Shown: positions 1 through 9,304, counted from the first letter of the stretch. The stretch is 64,000 bases of DNA from Rhodopseudomonas palustris (GCF_007005445.1 NZ_CP041387.1:3373001-3437000), one strand, 5' to 3'. A program made the numbers and translations. Notes: generated from the sequence alone by a model not told the origin.

Positions 1-1651
1 GGAGGATCGCGCAGTCTCGCTGAACTTGGTTCCGACCGGAATCTATGATCGGGGCAAGAGCCGGACCAATCGCGAAGAGGCTCGCGCGATCGCCGCCGAC
101 ATCCGCATCAAGCTGAAGAGCTGGCTCGCCTTGCCGGAGGCCGAGCGCCCGACCATAGGAGTGATTACGTTCAATGCCCAACAACAGGCGCTGATTCAGG
201 ATCTGCTCGACGAAGTTTGCCGCGCGGAGCCCGACCTCGAATGGTTCTTCTCTGATGACCGGATTGAGCCGGTGATCGTCAAGAACCTCGAGAACATCCA
301 AGGCGACGAGCGCGACGTGATCTACTTCTCGATCACCTTCTGCCGCGATGCGGCCGGAAAGCTGCCGATGAATTTCGGTGCGATCAACAACGACGGCGGC
401 GAGCGGCGGCTGAACGTCGCGGTCACACGCGCGCGAACCGAACTGAGAGTATTCTCCGGCATCCGTGCCGACGACATCGATCTCGATCGCAGCAAGGCGG
501 TCGGTGTACGTCACCTCAAGGCGTTTCTAGACTACGCGTCGCGCGGTGCGATCGCCCTGCCCGCTCAGGATGAGGGATCGCTCGGCGGCGTCGAGTCTCC
601 GTTCGAGCAAGCGGTGGCAACCGCGCTTCAAGCGCGCGGCTGGCAGGTGGCGACGCAGGTCGGCGTCTCCGGATTCCGTATCGACCTCGGCATCCGCCAT
701 CCCGATCACGCCGGGCTGTATCTCGCCGGCATCGAATGCGACGGCGCCACCTATCATAGTTCAGCCACCGCCCGCGATCGCGACAAGGTGCGCGAGCAGG
801 TGCTGCGCGGTTTGGGCTGGAATATCCTGCGGATCTGGTCGACCGACTGGTGGTTCAGCGCTGCCGATGCGATCGAGCGTATCCATGCGGCCTTGAACGA
901 TCTTTTGGCGGCAAGCCGTTCCGATGGCGCAGCGACCGCAAACTCCGACAATTCGGAGAGCGAGACGGAGACCGATTTCCCGGAAGGTATCGACCTTGTT
1001 GCGAGCACCCCGGCCCCGCAGCAAGCTGGCAGTCCGGCGGACGGTGACAACGAGGCCTCCGGCGGAACCGAGAGCCCTGTGCCTCGACCGCCGGCGGGGT
1101 CAGCGGGCGAGGTACGGATTGCCTCGCTTGCCCCCTTCCCCGAGGTGCGCGCGACGTTTCGTATCGTCGACCTGTCAGGCTTCAAGGCAGAGGCGGAACG
1201 GTTTTTCGAATTCTCGTACCGACCGACGATCGAGGCGATGATCGACGCGGTGATGGCCGCCGAAGCTCCGGTGCGGGAGGACGTGCTGGCGCAGCGAATC
1301 GCAAGGGCGCACGGCTGGTCGCGGACGGGCGCACGAATTCGCGATCAGGTGTCACGTCACCTTGAGAACTACCATCGGACGGACGAAACGCCCGGTTCGT
1401 TTTTGTGGCTGCCCGGCACGGTGGCCGAGCGTCTCGCGTTTCGAAGACCTCACGGGCCGGATCACCGCCGACCTCTGGCCGAAATCGCGCTGGCGGAGCT
1501 GGTCGATTTTATCCTGACGCACGCGCACGCCCTCGATGAAGACGACCCGCCGCTGGTCTATGCCCGGCTTCTCGACATCGAGCGGCTGGCGGCTCCATCG
1601 CGAGAGCGTCTTCAGGAGGCTATCGAGAACGCGCGAGCCTCGAGCTTGTGA
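1..1651 (+). CDS. Large helicase-nuclease, DUF3320 type, C-terminal part (5' truncated by window edge)
   Basis: The reading frame is open to base 2 of the window, so only the C-terminal part is present. In order it shows a superfamily-1 helicase C-terminal half, with GDERDV near 302-319 and NVAVTRAR near 413-436. It is followed by a Vsr/MTES_1575-like nuclease fold at about 600-870 (conserved FRIDLGIRHP and GIECDGATYH). A low-complexity Ser/Glu/Pro linker runs at about 900-1110, and a DUF3320-type domain lies at about 1200-1420. Family knowledge: DUF4011-helicase-Vsr-DUF3320 proteins are usually 1,500-2,000 residues, and related architectures have been reported among anti-phage genes. A defence role here is inference. 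The 3' end overlaps the convergent GGDEF gene by 32 bases. Confidence 0.8.
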   Translation, partial: EDRAVSLNLVPTGIYDRGKSRTNREEARAIAADIRIKLKSWLALPEAERPTIGVITFNAQQQALIQDLLDEVCRAEPDLEWFFSDDRIEPVIVKNLENIQGDERDVIYFSITFCRDAAGKLPMNFGAINNDGGERRLNVAVTRARTELRVFSGIRADDIDLDRSKAVGVRHLKAFLDYASRGAIALPAQDEGSLGGVESPFEQAVATALQARGWQVATQVGVSGFRIDLGIRHPDHAGLYLAGIECDGATYHSSATARDRDKVREQVLRGLGWNILRIWSTDWWFSAADAIERIHAALNDLLAASRSDGAATANSDNSESETETDFPEGIDLVASTPAPQQAGSPADGDNEASGGTESPVPRPPAGSAGEVRIASLAPFPEVRATFRIVDLSGFKAEAERFFEFSYRPTIEAMIDAVMAAEAPVREDVLAQRIARAHGWSRTGARIRDQVSRHLENYHRTDETPGSFLWLPGTVAERLAFRRPHGPDHRRPLAEIALAELVDFILTHAHALDEDDPPLVYARLLDIERLAAPSRERLQEAIENARASSL

Positions 1652-2702
1652 CAATGTCGCCGTTCCCGGTCACCGGCGGCCGGCAGTGAGCTGGAAGGTC
1701 CGGCACCAGGCTCGGTGCGGCGTCGTGCGCGGCGCGGCAGATGACGCGGTTGCGGCCAGCATGTTTGGCGTCGTACAGCGCCTGGTCGGCGGCCTTCATC
1801 AGCTCGGAGACGTCGTCCATCCCCGGCAGCGCGGTGGCGACGCCGATGCTGACGGTGGCCGGAATGCTGCGCGACGCCACCACCAGCGCGTTGGCGGCGA
1901 CCTCGCGGCGCAGGCGCTCGGCCACAACCTGGGCCTGCGCCAGATCAGTCTCCGGCAGCAGCAGCGCGAACTCCTCGCCGCCGAGCCGCGCCAGCACGTC
2001 GCAATCCCGCTTGCAGTCGCGCGCCAGCCTGGCGAGGTGAACGATCATTTCGTCGCCGACCTGATGGCCGAAGCCGTCGTTGATCGCCTTGAAGTAATCG
2101 ATGTCGATCATCAGAAACGACATCGGCCGCTGGTAGCGGCGGGCGCGCGCCCATTCGCGGTCGGCCAGCGTCAGGAAATGGCGGCGGTTGTAAACCCCTG
2201 TCATGCCGTCGGTTGTCGCCAGCCGTTCCAGCTCCTCGGCGTTGCGGACGATGTCGGTGACGTCGCTGTAGATCAGCATCCGGCCGCCGCTCGGCAGCAC
2301 CGCGAGATGGCAGCGCAGCGCTTTGCCGTCGGTCATCGCCAGATCCATCGGCTTCGGATCGCCGGACTGCACCCAGGCCAGCCGCCGCGACACGTAGTCG
2401 TCGAGATCGACCGCCACCGCCTGTGCGGACGCCGCCAGCATCTCGGCATAGAGCGGCCGGTTCTGCCGGATTTCCTCGGCGCTGTTGGCCCTGAACATCA
2501 CGTGCAGCACCGGATTGCTGTAAACCGCACGCAGTTCTTCGTTCAGGATCAAGAGGCCTGCGTCGACATTGTCGAGCGCGGCGTACAGAGTCTCCAGCGC
2601 TTGCCTGGCCTCGGCCAGCTCGCGCTGTAGCTGTGCGCTCTCCCCCGGATCATCCGGCGGTCCCGCGCAGGGGTACGTTTCCTCGGTTCGTCTCTTGTGC
2701 AT
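1620..2702 (-). CDS. PAS-GGDEF diguanylate cyclase
   Basis: Predicted to make cyclic di-GMP from two GTP. A short coiled-coil-like segment (about residues 24-45 counted from the GTG at 2708) leads into a PAS-like sensor domain (about 40-155), then a GGDEF domain (about 162-325). The active-site motif is GGEEF, and the inhibitory I-site RDCD lies exactly five residues before it, so the enzyme should be active and product-inhibited. No EAL domain and no membrane segment are seen, so it is probably cytosolic. The ATG at 2702 is chosen because GGAG lies eight bases upstream; a GTG six bases earlier (2708) is the alternative. The signal sensed by the PAS domain cannot be told from sequence. Confidence 0.9.
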   Translation of the reverse strand: MHKRRTEETYPCAGPPDDPGESAQLQRELAEARQALETLYAALDNVDAGLLILNEELRAVYSNPVLHVMFRANSAEEIRQNRPLYAEMLAASAQAVAVDLDDYVSRRLAWVQSGDPKPMDLAMTDGKALRCHLAVLPSGGRMLIYSDVTDIVRNAEELERLATTDGMTGVYNRRHFLTLADREWARARRYQRPMSFLMIDIDYFKAINDGFGHQVGDEMIVHLARLARDCKRDCDVLARLGGEEFALLLPETDLAQAQVVAERLRREVAANALVVASRSIPATVSIGVATALPGMDDVSELMKAADQALYDAKHAGRNRVICRAAHDAAPSLVPDLPAHCRPPVTGNGDIVTSSRLARSR

Positions 2703-3004
2703 TGTCACGATCTCCGCGACGCGCCAGCGACTGAATTACACCATGAGTTGCACAGCGGCAGACAACAACTCCTGAATGCCCCCAGGGCAATTACGGGGTG
2801 TCGTTAACGCCCCGTAAACGTCGCAGCGGGCGCGGCAAGTCTCCACCCGCACGAAAGATTGGCGCTTTGGCCCGGCATGGCTTAAAGCGTGCCGGTCTCC
2901 CGTCATTGCCCGCCGCGCGCGGCGGCGCATCGTTCGAAGGCTCAAACAGAAGAGCCAGGACGGGATTTTCCCATTCGGCGTGATCGCCCAGAAGGTCGTC
3001 GTTC

Positions 3005-5110
3005 GTGACATTCCCGACCAGTCCCCCGCCGCTCGCCCGAGCTCTGGCGGAGCGCAATTATCTCCAGGCGACGCCGGTGCAGAGCGCGGTGCTGGCGCCT
3101 GACACGGTTGGCCGCGACCTGTTGGTGTCGGCGCAGACCGGCTCCGGCAAGACCGTGGCCTATGGCCTCGCAATCGCGCGCGATCTTCTCGGCGATGCCG
3201 AACAGTTCGAGCCCGCCGCGGCGCCGCTGGCGCTGATCGTGGCGCCGACGCGCGAACTGGCGTTGCAGGTGCACCGCGAGCTGAGCTGGCTGTATCGCCA
3301 CGCCGGCGCCCGCATCGTCTCCTGCGTCGGCGGCATGGACCCGCGTCGCGAGCAGCGCGAGCTGGCGGAGGGCGCCCACATCGTGGTCGGCACGCCGGGG
3401 CGGCTGTGCGACCATCTGCGCCGCAACCGGCTCGACGTTTCGCAGCTCAAGGCCGTGGTGCTCGACGAGGCCGACGAGATGCTCGATCTCGGCTTCCGCG
3501 AGGACATGGAGTTCATCCTCGAGACCACGCCCGAGACCCGCCGCACGCTGCTGTTCTCCGCGACGCTGCCGCGCGGCATCATCGCGCTGGCCAAGACCTA
3601 TCAGCACGACGCGATGCGGATCGAGGTCGAGGGCGCCGAGGGCGGCCACGCCGACATCGAGTATCGCGCCATCCGCATTGCGCCGGGCGACGTCGAGCAC
3701 GCCGTCGTCAACGTGCTGCGCTACGTCGAATCCCCGACCGCGATCGTGTTCTGCAACACCCGGAGCGCGGTGAACCATCTGCAGACCGCGCTGCTGGAGC
3801 GCGGCTTCGCCGTGGTGTCGCTGTCCGGCGAACTCACCCAGAATGAACGTACCGGCGCGCTGAATGCGCTGCGCGACGGCCGCGCCCGGGTCTGCGTCGC
3901 CACCGACGTCGCGGCGCGCGGCATCGATCTGCCGAACCTCGGCCTGGTTATTCACGCCGAGCTGCCGAACGACGCCGAAGTGATGCAGCATCGCTCCGGC
4001 CGCACCGGGCGGGCCGGCAACAAGGGCATCAGCGTCCTGTTAGTTCCGCCGGCGCGGCGGCGACGCGCCGAGCTGCTGCTGCAGCTCGCCGGCATCGAAG
4101 CGAACTGGGGCACCGCGCCGCAGGCCGACGAGATCCGCAGCCTGGATCAACAGCGCATGCTGCAGGACCCGCTGTTCACCGAGGAGCCGACCGCCGAAGA
4201 TCAGGCACTGGCGCAGGCGCTGCTCGCCGAGCGCTCGCCCGAGCAGATCGCGGTGGCGCTGGCCAGGGTGGTGCGGGCGCGGATGCCGGCGCCGGAGGAC
4301 ATTCTCGATCCCGGCGAACGGCCGGCCCGCGGCCGCGACGAGCGCGGCGGCAAGGCGGTGCGCGAGCCGCGCGATCACGAGGCGCGCGACAAGGCACCGC
4401 GGAAGCGCTCGGCCAAGGCCGGCGAGAAGCACGCGATGGCGGGCGGCGTGTGGTTTCGCGCCGCGATCGGCAAGCGCAAGAACGCCGAGGCGCGCTGGCT
4501 GCTGCCGATGATCTGCCGCCGCGGCGGCATCACCCGGCAGGACATTGGCGCGATCCGCATCCTCGACACCACCACCGAGTTCGAGATCTCGCCCGCCGCC
4601 GCGGACGCCTTCGCGGCGCAGATCAAGCGGCCGGATCACGACGACAACATCCGGATCGAGCCGCTGATCGGCGCCAAGCCGATCCCGCCGCGCGAGGACA
4701 AGCGTCCGCCGCGGCCGGATGCGGACCGCAAGCCGGATCGCGAGGCGCGCCGCGCCAAGCGCCCCGACTCGTGGTCGCCGCTGTCCGGCGAACCGCTGCC
4801 CGATCCGCGCGAGCAGGACGCGCCGCGTCCGGGCAAGCGCGCGCCGCAGGACGAGGCTCCGCGCGGCGGCAAGCCGGCGCGGTTCAAGGACAAGGGATTC
4901 AAGGACAAGAGCTTCAGCGACAAGGGCTTCAAGCCGCGCGGCAAAGAGTCGTTCGAGGGCGATTTCAAAGCCAAGCCGTTCAAGAAAGACGGCTTCAAGG
5001 CGGGCAAGGCGAAGGGCGACAAGCCGGCTTACGTCAGCAAGGCCCGCCGCGCCGATCCGTCGGCCAAGAACCCGCCGTTCAAGAAGAAGGCGAAGAAGAA
5101 GTTTCGCTGA
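3005..5110 (+). CDS. DEAD-box ATP-dependent RNA helicase with DbpA-type C-terminal domain
   Basis: A 701-residue RNA helicase. The core has the Q-motif region (TPVQ near residue 24), Walker A AQTGSGKT (43-50), PTREL (81-85), DEAD (154-157), SAT (185-187) and HRSGRTGRAG (about 331-340). A DbpA-type RNA-binding domain (GGVWFRAAIGKR... to about 545) follows, then a long basic tail with repeated Lys-Asp-Lys-Gly-Phe-like units. The family remodels rRNA or mRNA, often in ribosome assembly or cold adaptation. The start is GTG at 3005, with AGAAGG nine bases upstream. The gene stands alone, convergent with the acyl-CoA dehydrogenase gene. The Lys-rich tail is longer than in E. coli DbpA and resembles alphaproteobacterial homologues. 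Confidence 0.93.
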   Translation: MTFPTSPPPLARALAERNYLQATPVQSAVLAPDTVGRDLLVSAQTGSGKTVAYGLAIARDLLGDAEQFEPAAAPLALIVAPTRELALQVHRELSWLYRHAGARIVSCVGGMDPRREQRELAEGAHIVVGTPGRLCDHLRRNRLDVSQLKAVVLDEADEMLDLGFREDMEFILETTPETRRTLLFSATLPRGIIALAKTYQHDAMRIEVEGAEGGHADIEYRAIRIAPGDVEHAVVNVLRYVESPTAIVFCNTRSAVNHLQTALLERGFAVVSLSGELTQNERTGALNALRDGRARVCVATDVAARGIDLPNLGLVIHAELPNDAEVMQHRSGRTGRAGNKGISVLLVPPARRRRAELLLQLAGIEANWGTAPQADEIRSLDQQRMLQDPLFTEEPTAEDQALAQALLAERSPEQIAVALARVVRARMPAPEDILDPGERPARGRDERGGKAVREPRDHEARDKAPRKRSAKAGEKHAMAGGVWFRAAIGKRKNAEARWLLPMICRRGGITRQDIGAIRILDTTTEFEISPAAADAFAAQIKRPDHDDNIRIEPLIGAKPIPPREDKRPPRPDADRKPDREARRAKRPDSWSPLSGEPLPDPREQDAPRPGKRAPQDEAPRGGKPARFKDKGFKDKSFSDKGFKPRGKESFEGDFKAKPFKKDGFKAGKAKGDKPAYVSKARRADPSAKNPPFKKKAKKKFR

Positions 5111-5213
5111 GGCGTGAGTTCGTCGTGACGCCGGCCTCGCGCCGCGCATCCCACAAATAACAAGGCCGGGGACAATGCCGCGGCCCTGATGTCGTTCAGC
5201 TGATAGCAGTGGC

Positions 5214-6485
5214 TTACAGCGTCAGCTCGTGGCGGCCGACCACCATCCAGTGCACTTCGTCCGGACCGTCGGCGAAGCGGAGGTGGCGGACGTCGGTGTA
5301 CATCTCGGCGAGCGGGGTCCACTGCGAGATGCCGGTGGCGCCGTGCATCTGGATCGCCTGGTCGATGATCTTACAGGCGCGCTCAGGCACCATCGCCTTG
5401 ACCATGCTGACCCAGACGCGCGCTTCCTTGTTGCCGAGCACGTCCATCGCCTTGGCGGCCTTCAGCACCATCAGGCGCATCGCCTCGATCTCGCAGCGCG
5501 CCTGCGCGATGATCTGCATGTTGCCGCCGAGATGCGCCAGCTTCTTGCCGAACGCCTCGCGGGTCAGGCCGCGCGCCACCATCAGGTCGAGCGCCTTCTC
5601 GGCCTTGCCGATGGTGCGCATGCAGTGATGGATGCGGCCGGGGCCGAGCCGAAGCTGCGAGATCTCGAAGCCGCGGCCTTCGCCGAGCAGGATGTTCTCC
5701 TTCGGCACCCGGACATTGTTGAAGCGCATATGCATGTGGCCGCGCGGCGCGTGGTCGTGGCCGAACACGTGCATCGGGCCGAGCACTTCGACGCCGGGGG
5801 TGTCGACCGGCACCAGGATCTGCGACTGCTGCTTGCTCGGCGCGGCGGTCGGATCGGTCTTGACCATCACGATCATGATCTTGCAGCGCGGATCGCCGAG
5901 ACCGGAGATGTAGTACTTCTCGCCGTTGATCACCCACTCGTTGCCGTCGAGCACGGCCGAGGTCGAGACGTTCTTGGCGTCGGATGAGGCGACGTTCGGC
6001 TCGGTCATCACATAGGCGGAGCGGATCTCGCCGTTCAACAATGGCTTGAGCCACTTCTCTTTCTGCTCAGGGGTGCCGACGCGCTCCAGCACTTCCATGT
6101 TGCCGGTGTCGGGCGCCGAGCAGTTCATCACTTCGGAGGCGAGCGGCGCCTTGCCGAGTTCGACCGCAATATAGGCGTAGTCGAGATTGCTGAGGCCTTC
6201 GCCGGTTTCGGCGTCGGGCAGGAAGAAGTTCCACAGCCCCTCTTCCTTGGCCTTGGCCTTGGCCTTGCCGAGCAGATCGAGCTGCTCCTGGCTGAACGAC
6301 CAGCGGTTCGGATTCTTCGCTTCCGCGATATCGAACTCGTGCTGCATCGGCTCGACGGTCTCGGCGATGAACTTCTTCACATGGTCGTACAGCGGCCGGA
6401 CGGCCTCGCTCATCCGCAGATCGTTGAGCGCGTCTTCGGGCGTGAGCGTGTAAGGGGTCTGGCGGGGGACGTAGGCCGTCTGCAT
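5214..6485 (-). CDS. Acyl-CoA dehydrogenase (ACAD10/11-like)
   Basis: A 423-residue FAD-dependent acyl-CoA dehydrogenase, expected to introduce the alpha-beta double bond in an acyl-CoA thioester. The N-terminal helical domain is followed by the FAD-binding motif YVMTEPNVASSDA and a C-terminal helical domain with the QMHGATGISQWTPLAE segment. It ends with ADGPDEVH, the region that carries the base in related enzymes. The ATG at 6485 is chosen because GAGGAG lies about 10 bases upstream and homologues begin near here; the frame stays open upstream to 6689, but that extension looks non-coding. Substrate chain length cannot be told. No other beta-oxidation genes are adjacent. Confidence 0.93.
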   Translation of the reverse strand: MQTAYVPRQTPYTLTPEDALNDLRMSEAVRPLYDHVKKFIAETVEPMQHEFDIAEAKNPNRWSFSQEQLDLLGKAKAKAKEEGLWNFFLPDAETGEGLSNLDYAYIAVELGKAPLASEVMNCSAPDTGNMEVLERVGTPEQKEKWLKPLLNGEIRSAYVMTEPNVASSDAKNVSTSAVLDGNEWVINGEKYYISGLGDPRCKIMIVMVKTDPTAAPSKQQSQILVPVDTPGVEVLGPMHVFGHDHAPRGHMHMRFNNVRVPKENILLGEGRGFEISQLRLGPGRIHHCMRTIGKAEKALDLMVARGLTREAFGKKLAHLGGNMQIIAQARCEIEAMRLMVLKAAKAMDVLGNKEARVWVSMVKAMVPERACKIIDQAIQMHGATGISQWTPLAEMYTDVRHLRFADGPDEVHWMVVGRHELTL

Positions 6486-6868
6486 GCGGGCGTGCTCCTC
6501 GTGGCTTTTCTTGGTTGCGTTTCTTGGCGTCGTTGGCAGCCGTCCCGGGCGGACGGCCGCGCAAGGGTTATAGACACGAACCCGCCGGGTTGTCTTGATC
6601 GAACTGCGTTTAAAACAGAACGCGAACCTAATCCCGCATTGCGAAAAATCATCTCCGCCGTACGCCACGCGCGATAGTTGACGAGGCAATCATAACGATC
6701 CGCCGAACTCCACGTCGAACGGTTCCCCGCGTAGCAACGCGCACTCGCCCCGTGATCGTCCGGCGGGTCGTCGCGCTTGATGGCTGCTGTCCGAATGAGT
6801 GCTACCATCGCTCCGATCCAACCGCGTCAGCTACGCGGCGGCGCTCATCACCAAACGGAGAACGAGGC
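6486..6868. other. Divergent intergenic region
   Basis: This 383-base gap lies between two divergent genes and should hold both promoters. An A/T-richer stretch at about 6600-6665 is the most promoter-like part for the acyl-CoA dehydrogenase gene. I see no coding potential, no RNA gene and no convincing operator. Confidence 0.4.
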
Positions 6869-7420
6869 ATGGCGGACTTGATCAAGGCGAGCATCGTCTT
6901 CGTGTTGTCGAATTTTTCCCTGAGCTTCCTCGTCATCGGCCTGCTGTTCGCCCTGGTCGCGATCGCGCGCGCGCCGAAGCCGCTGCGATTCCCGGACGTG
7001 ATCGACCGGCTGCTGGCCTGGCACCTGTTCTGGTCGATCGGCGTCTGCTACTTCTACAACTTCGTGATGCACGGTTTCTTCGGCAAGATGTCGGCGGCGT
7101 TCATCGGATGGGCCGACAGTCCGTTTCAGTTCGAAGTCGCCACCGCGAGTCTCGGGTTCTCCGCCGTCGGCTTCCTCGCCGCCTTCCGCAGCTTCGACCT
7201 CCGCCTCGCTGCGATCGTCGGCCCCAGCCTGTTCACGCTCGGCGCCGCCGTTGGTCATATCAATCAGATGGTGACGCACCACAACTTCGCCCCGGGCAAC
7301 GCCGGCGTTGTGTTCTACACCGACATCATCATCCCGTTGTTCGGCGCGGCGCTGCTGTGGCTGCAACATCGCAGCCGGATCGATCGCGCCCCCGCGGCGC
7401 CGCGAAGTCGCGCCGCCTGA
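6869..7420 (+). CDS. Small integral membrane protein, DUF6790-like
   Basis: A 183-residue protein with about four to five hydrophobic segments, at roughly residues 8-33, 50-68, 88-108, 113-132 and 150-170. Histidines sit in likely loops (HINQMVTHHNF). It resembles proteins annotated DUF6790; no function is known to me. The start ATG at 6869 has GGAG eight bases upstream. A longer frame from 6752 lacks a ribosome-binding site and is not favoured. It is monocistronic, with a candidate ECF promoter separating it from the next gene. Confidence 0.7.
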   Translation: MADLIKASIVFVLSNFSLSFLVIGLLFALVAIARAPKPLRFPDVIDRLLAWHLFWSIGVCYFYNFVMHGFFGKMSAAFIGWADSPFQFEVATASLGFSAVGFLAAFRSFDLRLAAIVGPSLFTLGAAVGHINQMVTHHNFAPGNAGVVFYTDIIIPLFGAALLWLQHRSRIDRAPAAPRSRAA

Positions 7421-7531
7421 GCGCCGCTCGAGCCAGACATTGTTCATCGGCGCGCTGGCGCTGGTCGGCCGGTGGCGGTGAGCCGACGATAGCAGGCTGC
7501 CTCGTCCTCACGCGCTCGTGACCGAGACTTC

Positions 7532-7559
7532 GGGAATAACCGCCGCGCGGTGGCGTCTC
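7532..7559 (+). promoter_or_regulatory. Candidate ECF sigma factor promoter
   Basis: GGGAATAACC at 7532-7541 (-35-like) and CGTCTC at 7554-7559 (-10-like) are spaced as in ECF promoters of the GGAAT/CGTC type. The site sits 35 bases upstream of the first gene of the sigma/anti-sigma unit, so autoregulation is likely. This is inference from motif and position only. Confidence 0.45.
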
Positions 7560-7593
7560 TGCTTGCGGATCCACCCACCCCGAAGGAGGAAAC

Positions 7594-7974
7594 ATGATCC
7601 GCACGTTCACGCTGGTATCCGCTCTCGTGCTTGCCGCCGCCGCATTCGCGCAAGCGCCCGCACCTGCCAAGGTCGCCGACACCGCCAAAGGCAAGGCGCT
7701 GGTCGACGACAAGGGCATGACACTCTACACCTTCGACAAGGACGCCGGCGGCAAGTCGGCCTGCAACGGCCCGTGCGCCACCAACTGGCCGCCGCTGATG
7801 GCTGCGGCGAGCGCGCAGGCCTCCGGCGACTGGACCGTGATCACCCGCGACGACGGCGCCAAGCAGTGGGCCTACAAGGGCAAGCCGCTGTATGCCTGGA
7901 CCAAGGACACCAAGCCGGGCGACACCACCGGCGACGGCTTCCTCAACGGCGCCTGGCACATCGCCAAGCCCTGA
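7594..7974 (+). CDS. Secreted 'Lipoprotein_15' repeat-type protein (COG4315)
   Basis: A 126-residue secreted protein. It has a signal peptide (about residues 1-18, ending ALA/FAQA) and two copies of the short PF03640-type repeat. One is recognisable as GMTLYTFDKDAGGKSACNGPCATNWPP and the other as KQWAYKGKPLYAWTKDTKPGD. No lipobox Cys follows the signal peptide, so it is probably periplasmic rather than lipid-anchored. Two Cys in CNGPC could be redox- or metal-related. The ribosome-binding site AAGGAGGAAAC precedes the ATG. It lies 15 bases upstream of the ECF sigma gene and is probably co-transcribed. The biochemical role of the family is unknown. Confidence 0.85.
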   Translation: MIRTFTLVSALVLAAAAFAQAPAPAKVADTAKGKALVDDKGMTLYTFDKDAGGKSACNGPCATNWPPLMAAASAQASGDWTVITRDDGAKQWAYKGKPLYAWTKDTKPGDTTGDGFLNGAWHIAKP

Positions 7975-7989
7975 TCCCACGAGACCGCT

Positions 7990-8499
7990 TTGGACGAGAT
8001 CGCCGCCGAGATCGAGCCGCTGATACCGAGCCTGCGCCGCTACGCACGGGCGCTGCTGCACGATCGCGACGCCGCGGACGATCTCGTCCAGAGCACGCTG
8101 GAGCGGGCGCTGACGCGCTGGCGCTTGCGGCGGCAGGGCGGCGACCTGCGCGCCTGGCTGTTTGCGATCGAACGCAATCTCTATCTCGACCAGCGCCGCC
8201 GCGCGATCCGGCGCGGAAGCGCGGTCGATCTCGACTCGCGCAGCCCGATTCCCGACGGCGCCGCCGGCCCGGAGCGCAGCCTGATCGCGCGCGATGCGCT
8301 GGCGCGGCTCGACGATCTGCCGGAAGATCAGCGCTCGCTGCTGCTGCTGATCGGCGTCGAGGAATTGAGCTACGAGCAGGCCGCGCGGGTGTTCGACGTG
8401 CCGGTCGGCACCATCATGTCGCGGCTCAGCCGCGCCCGCGAGGCGCTGCGCCACAGCGTCGAGGCGGGCCGCACCACCATGTTGAGGAGAGTGAAATGA
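7990..8499 (+). CDS. ECF-type RNA polymerase sigma factor
   Basis: A 169-residue extracytoplasmic-function sigma factor. Region 2 covers about residues 8-75 (RYARALLHDRDAADDLVQSTLERAL, then LRAWLFAIERNLYLDQRRR). Region 4 covers about 108-160 (LPEDQRSLLLLIGVEELSYEQAARVFDVPVGTIMSRLSRAREAL). Region 3 is absent, as expected for ECF factors. The start is TTG at 7990, which is weak and may limit translation. Its stop overlaps the start of the anti-sigma gene (ATGA), which is the usual coupling of such pairs. It probably recognises the GGGAATAACC/CGTCTC promoter upstream of the operon. Confidence 0.93.
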   Translation: MDEIAAEIEPLIPSLRRYARALLHDRDAADDLVQSTLERALTRWRLRRQGGDLRAWLFAIERNLYLDQRRRAIRRGSAVDLDSRSPIPDGAAGPERSLIARDALARLDDLPEDQRSLLLLIGVEELSYEQAARVFDVPVGTIMSRLSRAREALRHSVEAGRTTMLRRVK

Positions 8500-9278
8500 C
8501 CGTCCGTCGCCCTCTCAGCGAGGACGATCTGCAGGCCTATGTCGACGGCCGGCTCGATGCCGCGCGGCGCGCCGAGGTCGAAGCCTATCTGGAGTCCGAC
8601 GCCGAGGCCGCCCGCCGCATCGCCGGCCAGATCGCCGATCGCGACGATCTGCGCGCCCGGCTGTCGGCGGTGGCCTCCGAGCCGATCCCGGCACGGCTCC
8701 GCATCGCGCATCTGCGCGGCGAGCGCCGCGCCTGGATCGGCCAGCGGTTCGGCGCGGTGGCGGCAGCGTTGGCGTGCCTGGTGATCGGCGGCGCCGGCGG
8801 CTGGCTGGCGTCCGAGCGCTGGCACCGCGTGCCCACGGTCGTCGCGGCCGCCCCCGTCGCCGACGCCGCGATGGTGGCGTGGCGGACCTATGCGGTCGAG
8901 GTCGCGCATCCGGTCGAGGTCGCGGCCGACCAGGAAGCCCATCTGGTGCAATGGCTGTCGCGCCGGCTCGGCCGAAAACTGACCGCGCCGAAGCTCGACG
9001 CGCTCGGGCTGAAGCTGATCGGCGGCCGGCTGCTGCCGGCCACCAACGGACCGGCGGCGCAGTTCATGTACGAGGACGCGCAGGGCCGCCGGGTCACGGT
9101 GTATGTGCGGCCGGGCGGCGACGCCGAGCCGAGTTCGTTCCGGTTCGAACGCGCCGGAGAATTGGCGGCGTTCTCCTGGATCGACGCCCAGCTGTCCTAC
9201 GCCGTGGTGGCGCAGACCGACCGCGACCACCTGCTCGGCATCGCCCGCGCGATCTATCAGCAATACGAAGCGCTGTAG
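8496..9278 (+). CDS. Membrane-bound anti-sigma factor
   Basis: A 260-residue protein. The cytoplasmic N-terminus (LSEDDLQAYVDGRLDAARRAEVEAYL) is typical of ECF anti-sigma factors. One transmembrane helix follows at about residues 88-108 (AAALACLVIGGAGGWLAS), then a periplasmic sensor domain of about 150 residues. No HxxxCxxC zinc motif is present, so it is not a classical ZAS protein. The start ATG overlaps the sigma stop codon by ATGA, and AGGAGA precedes it by about eight bases. Release of the sigma factor would depend on a periplasmic signal, which is not identifiable. The upstream frame to 7518 is non-coding overlap. Confidence 0.88.
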   Translation: MTVRRPLSEDDLQAYVDGRLDAARRAEVEAYLESDAEAARRIAGQIADRDDLRARLSAVASEPIPARLRIAHLRGERRAWIGQRFGAVAAALACLVIGGAGGWLASERWHRVPTVVAAAPVADAAMVAWRTYAVEVAHPVEVAADQEAHLVQWLSRRLGRKLTAPKLDALGLKLIGGRLLPATNGPAAQFMYEDAQGRRVTVYVRPGGDAEPSSFRFERAGELAAFSWIDAQLSYAVVAQTDRDHLLGIARAIYQQYEAL

Positions 9279-9304
9279 CGCCGGCGGCCGGATGATCGCG
9301 CATC

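Noticed and set aside
6486..6689. N-terminal extension of the acyl-CoA dehydrogenase to 6689
   Set aside because: The extension is Arg/Pro-rich and unlike the family, and a good ribosome-binding site precedes ATG 6485.
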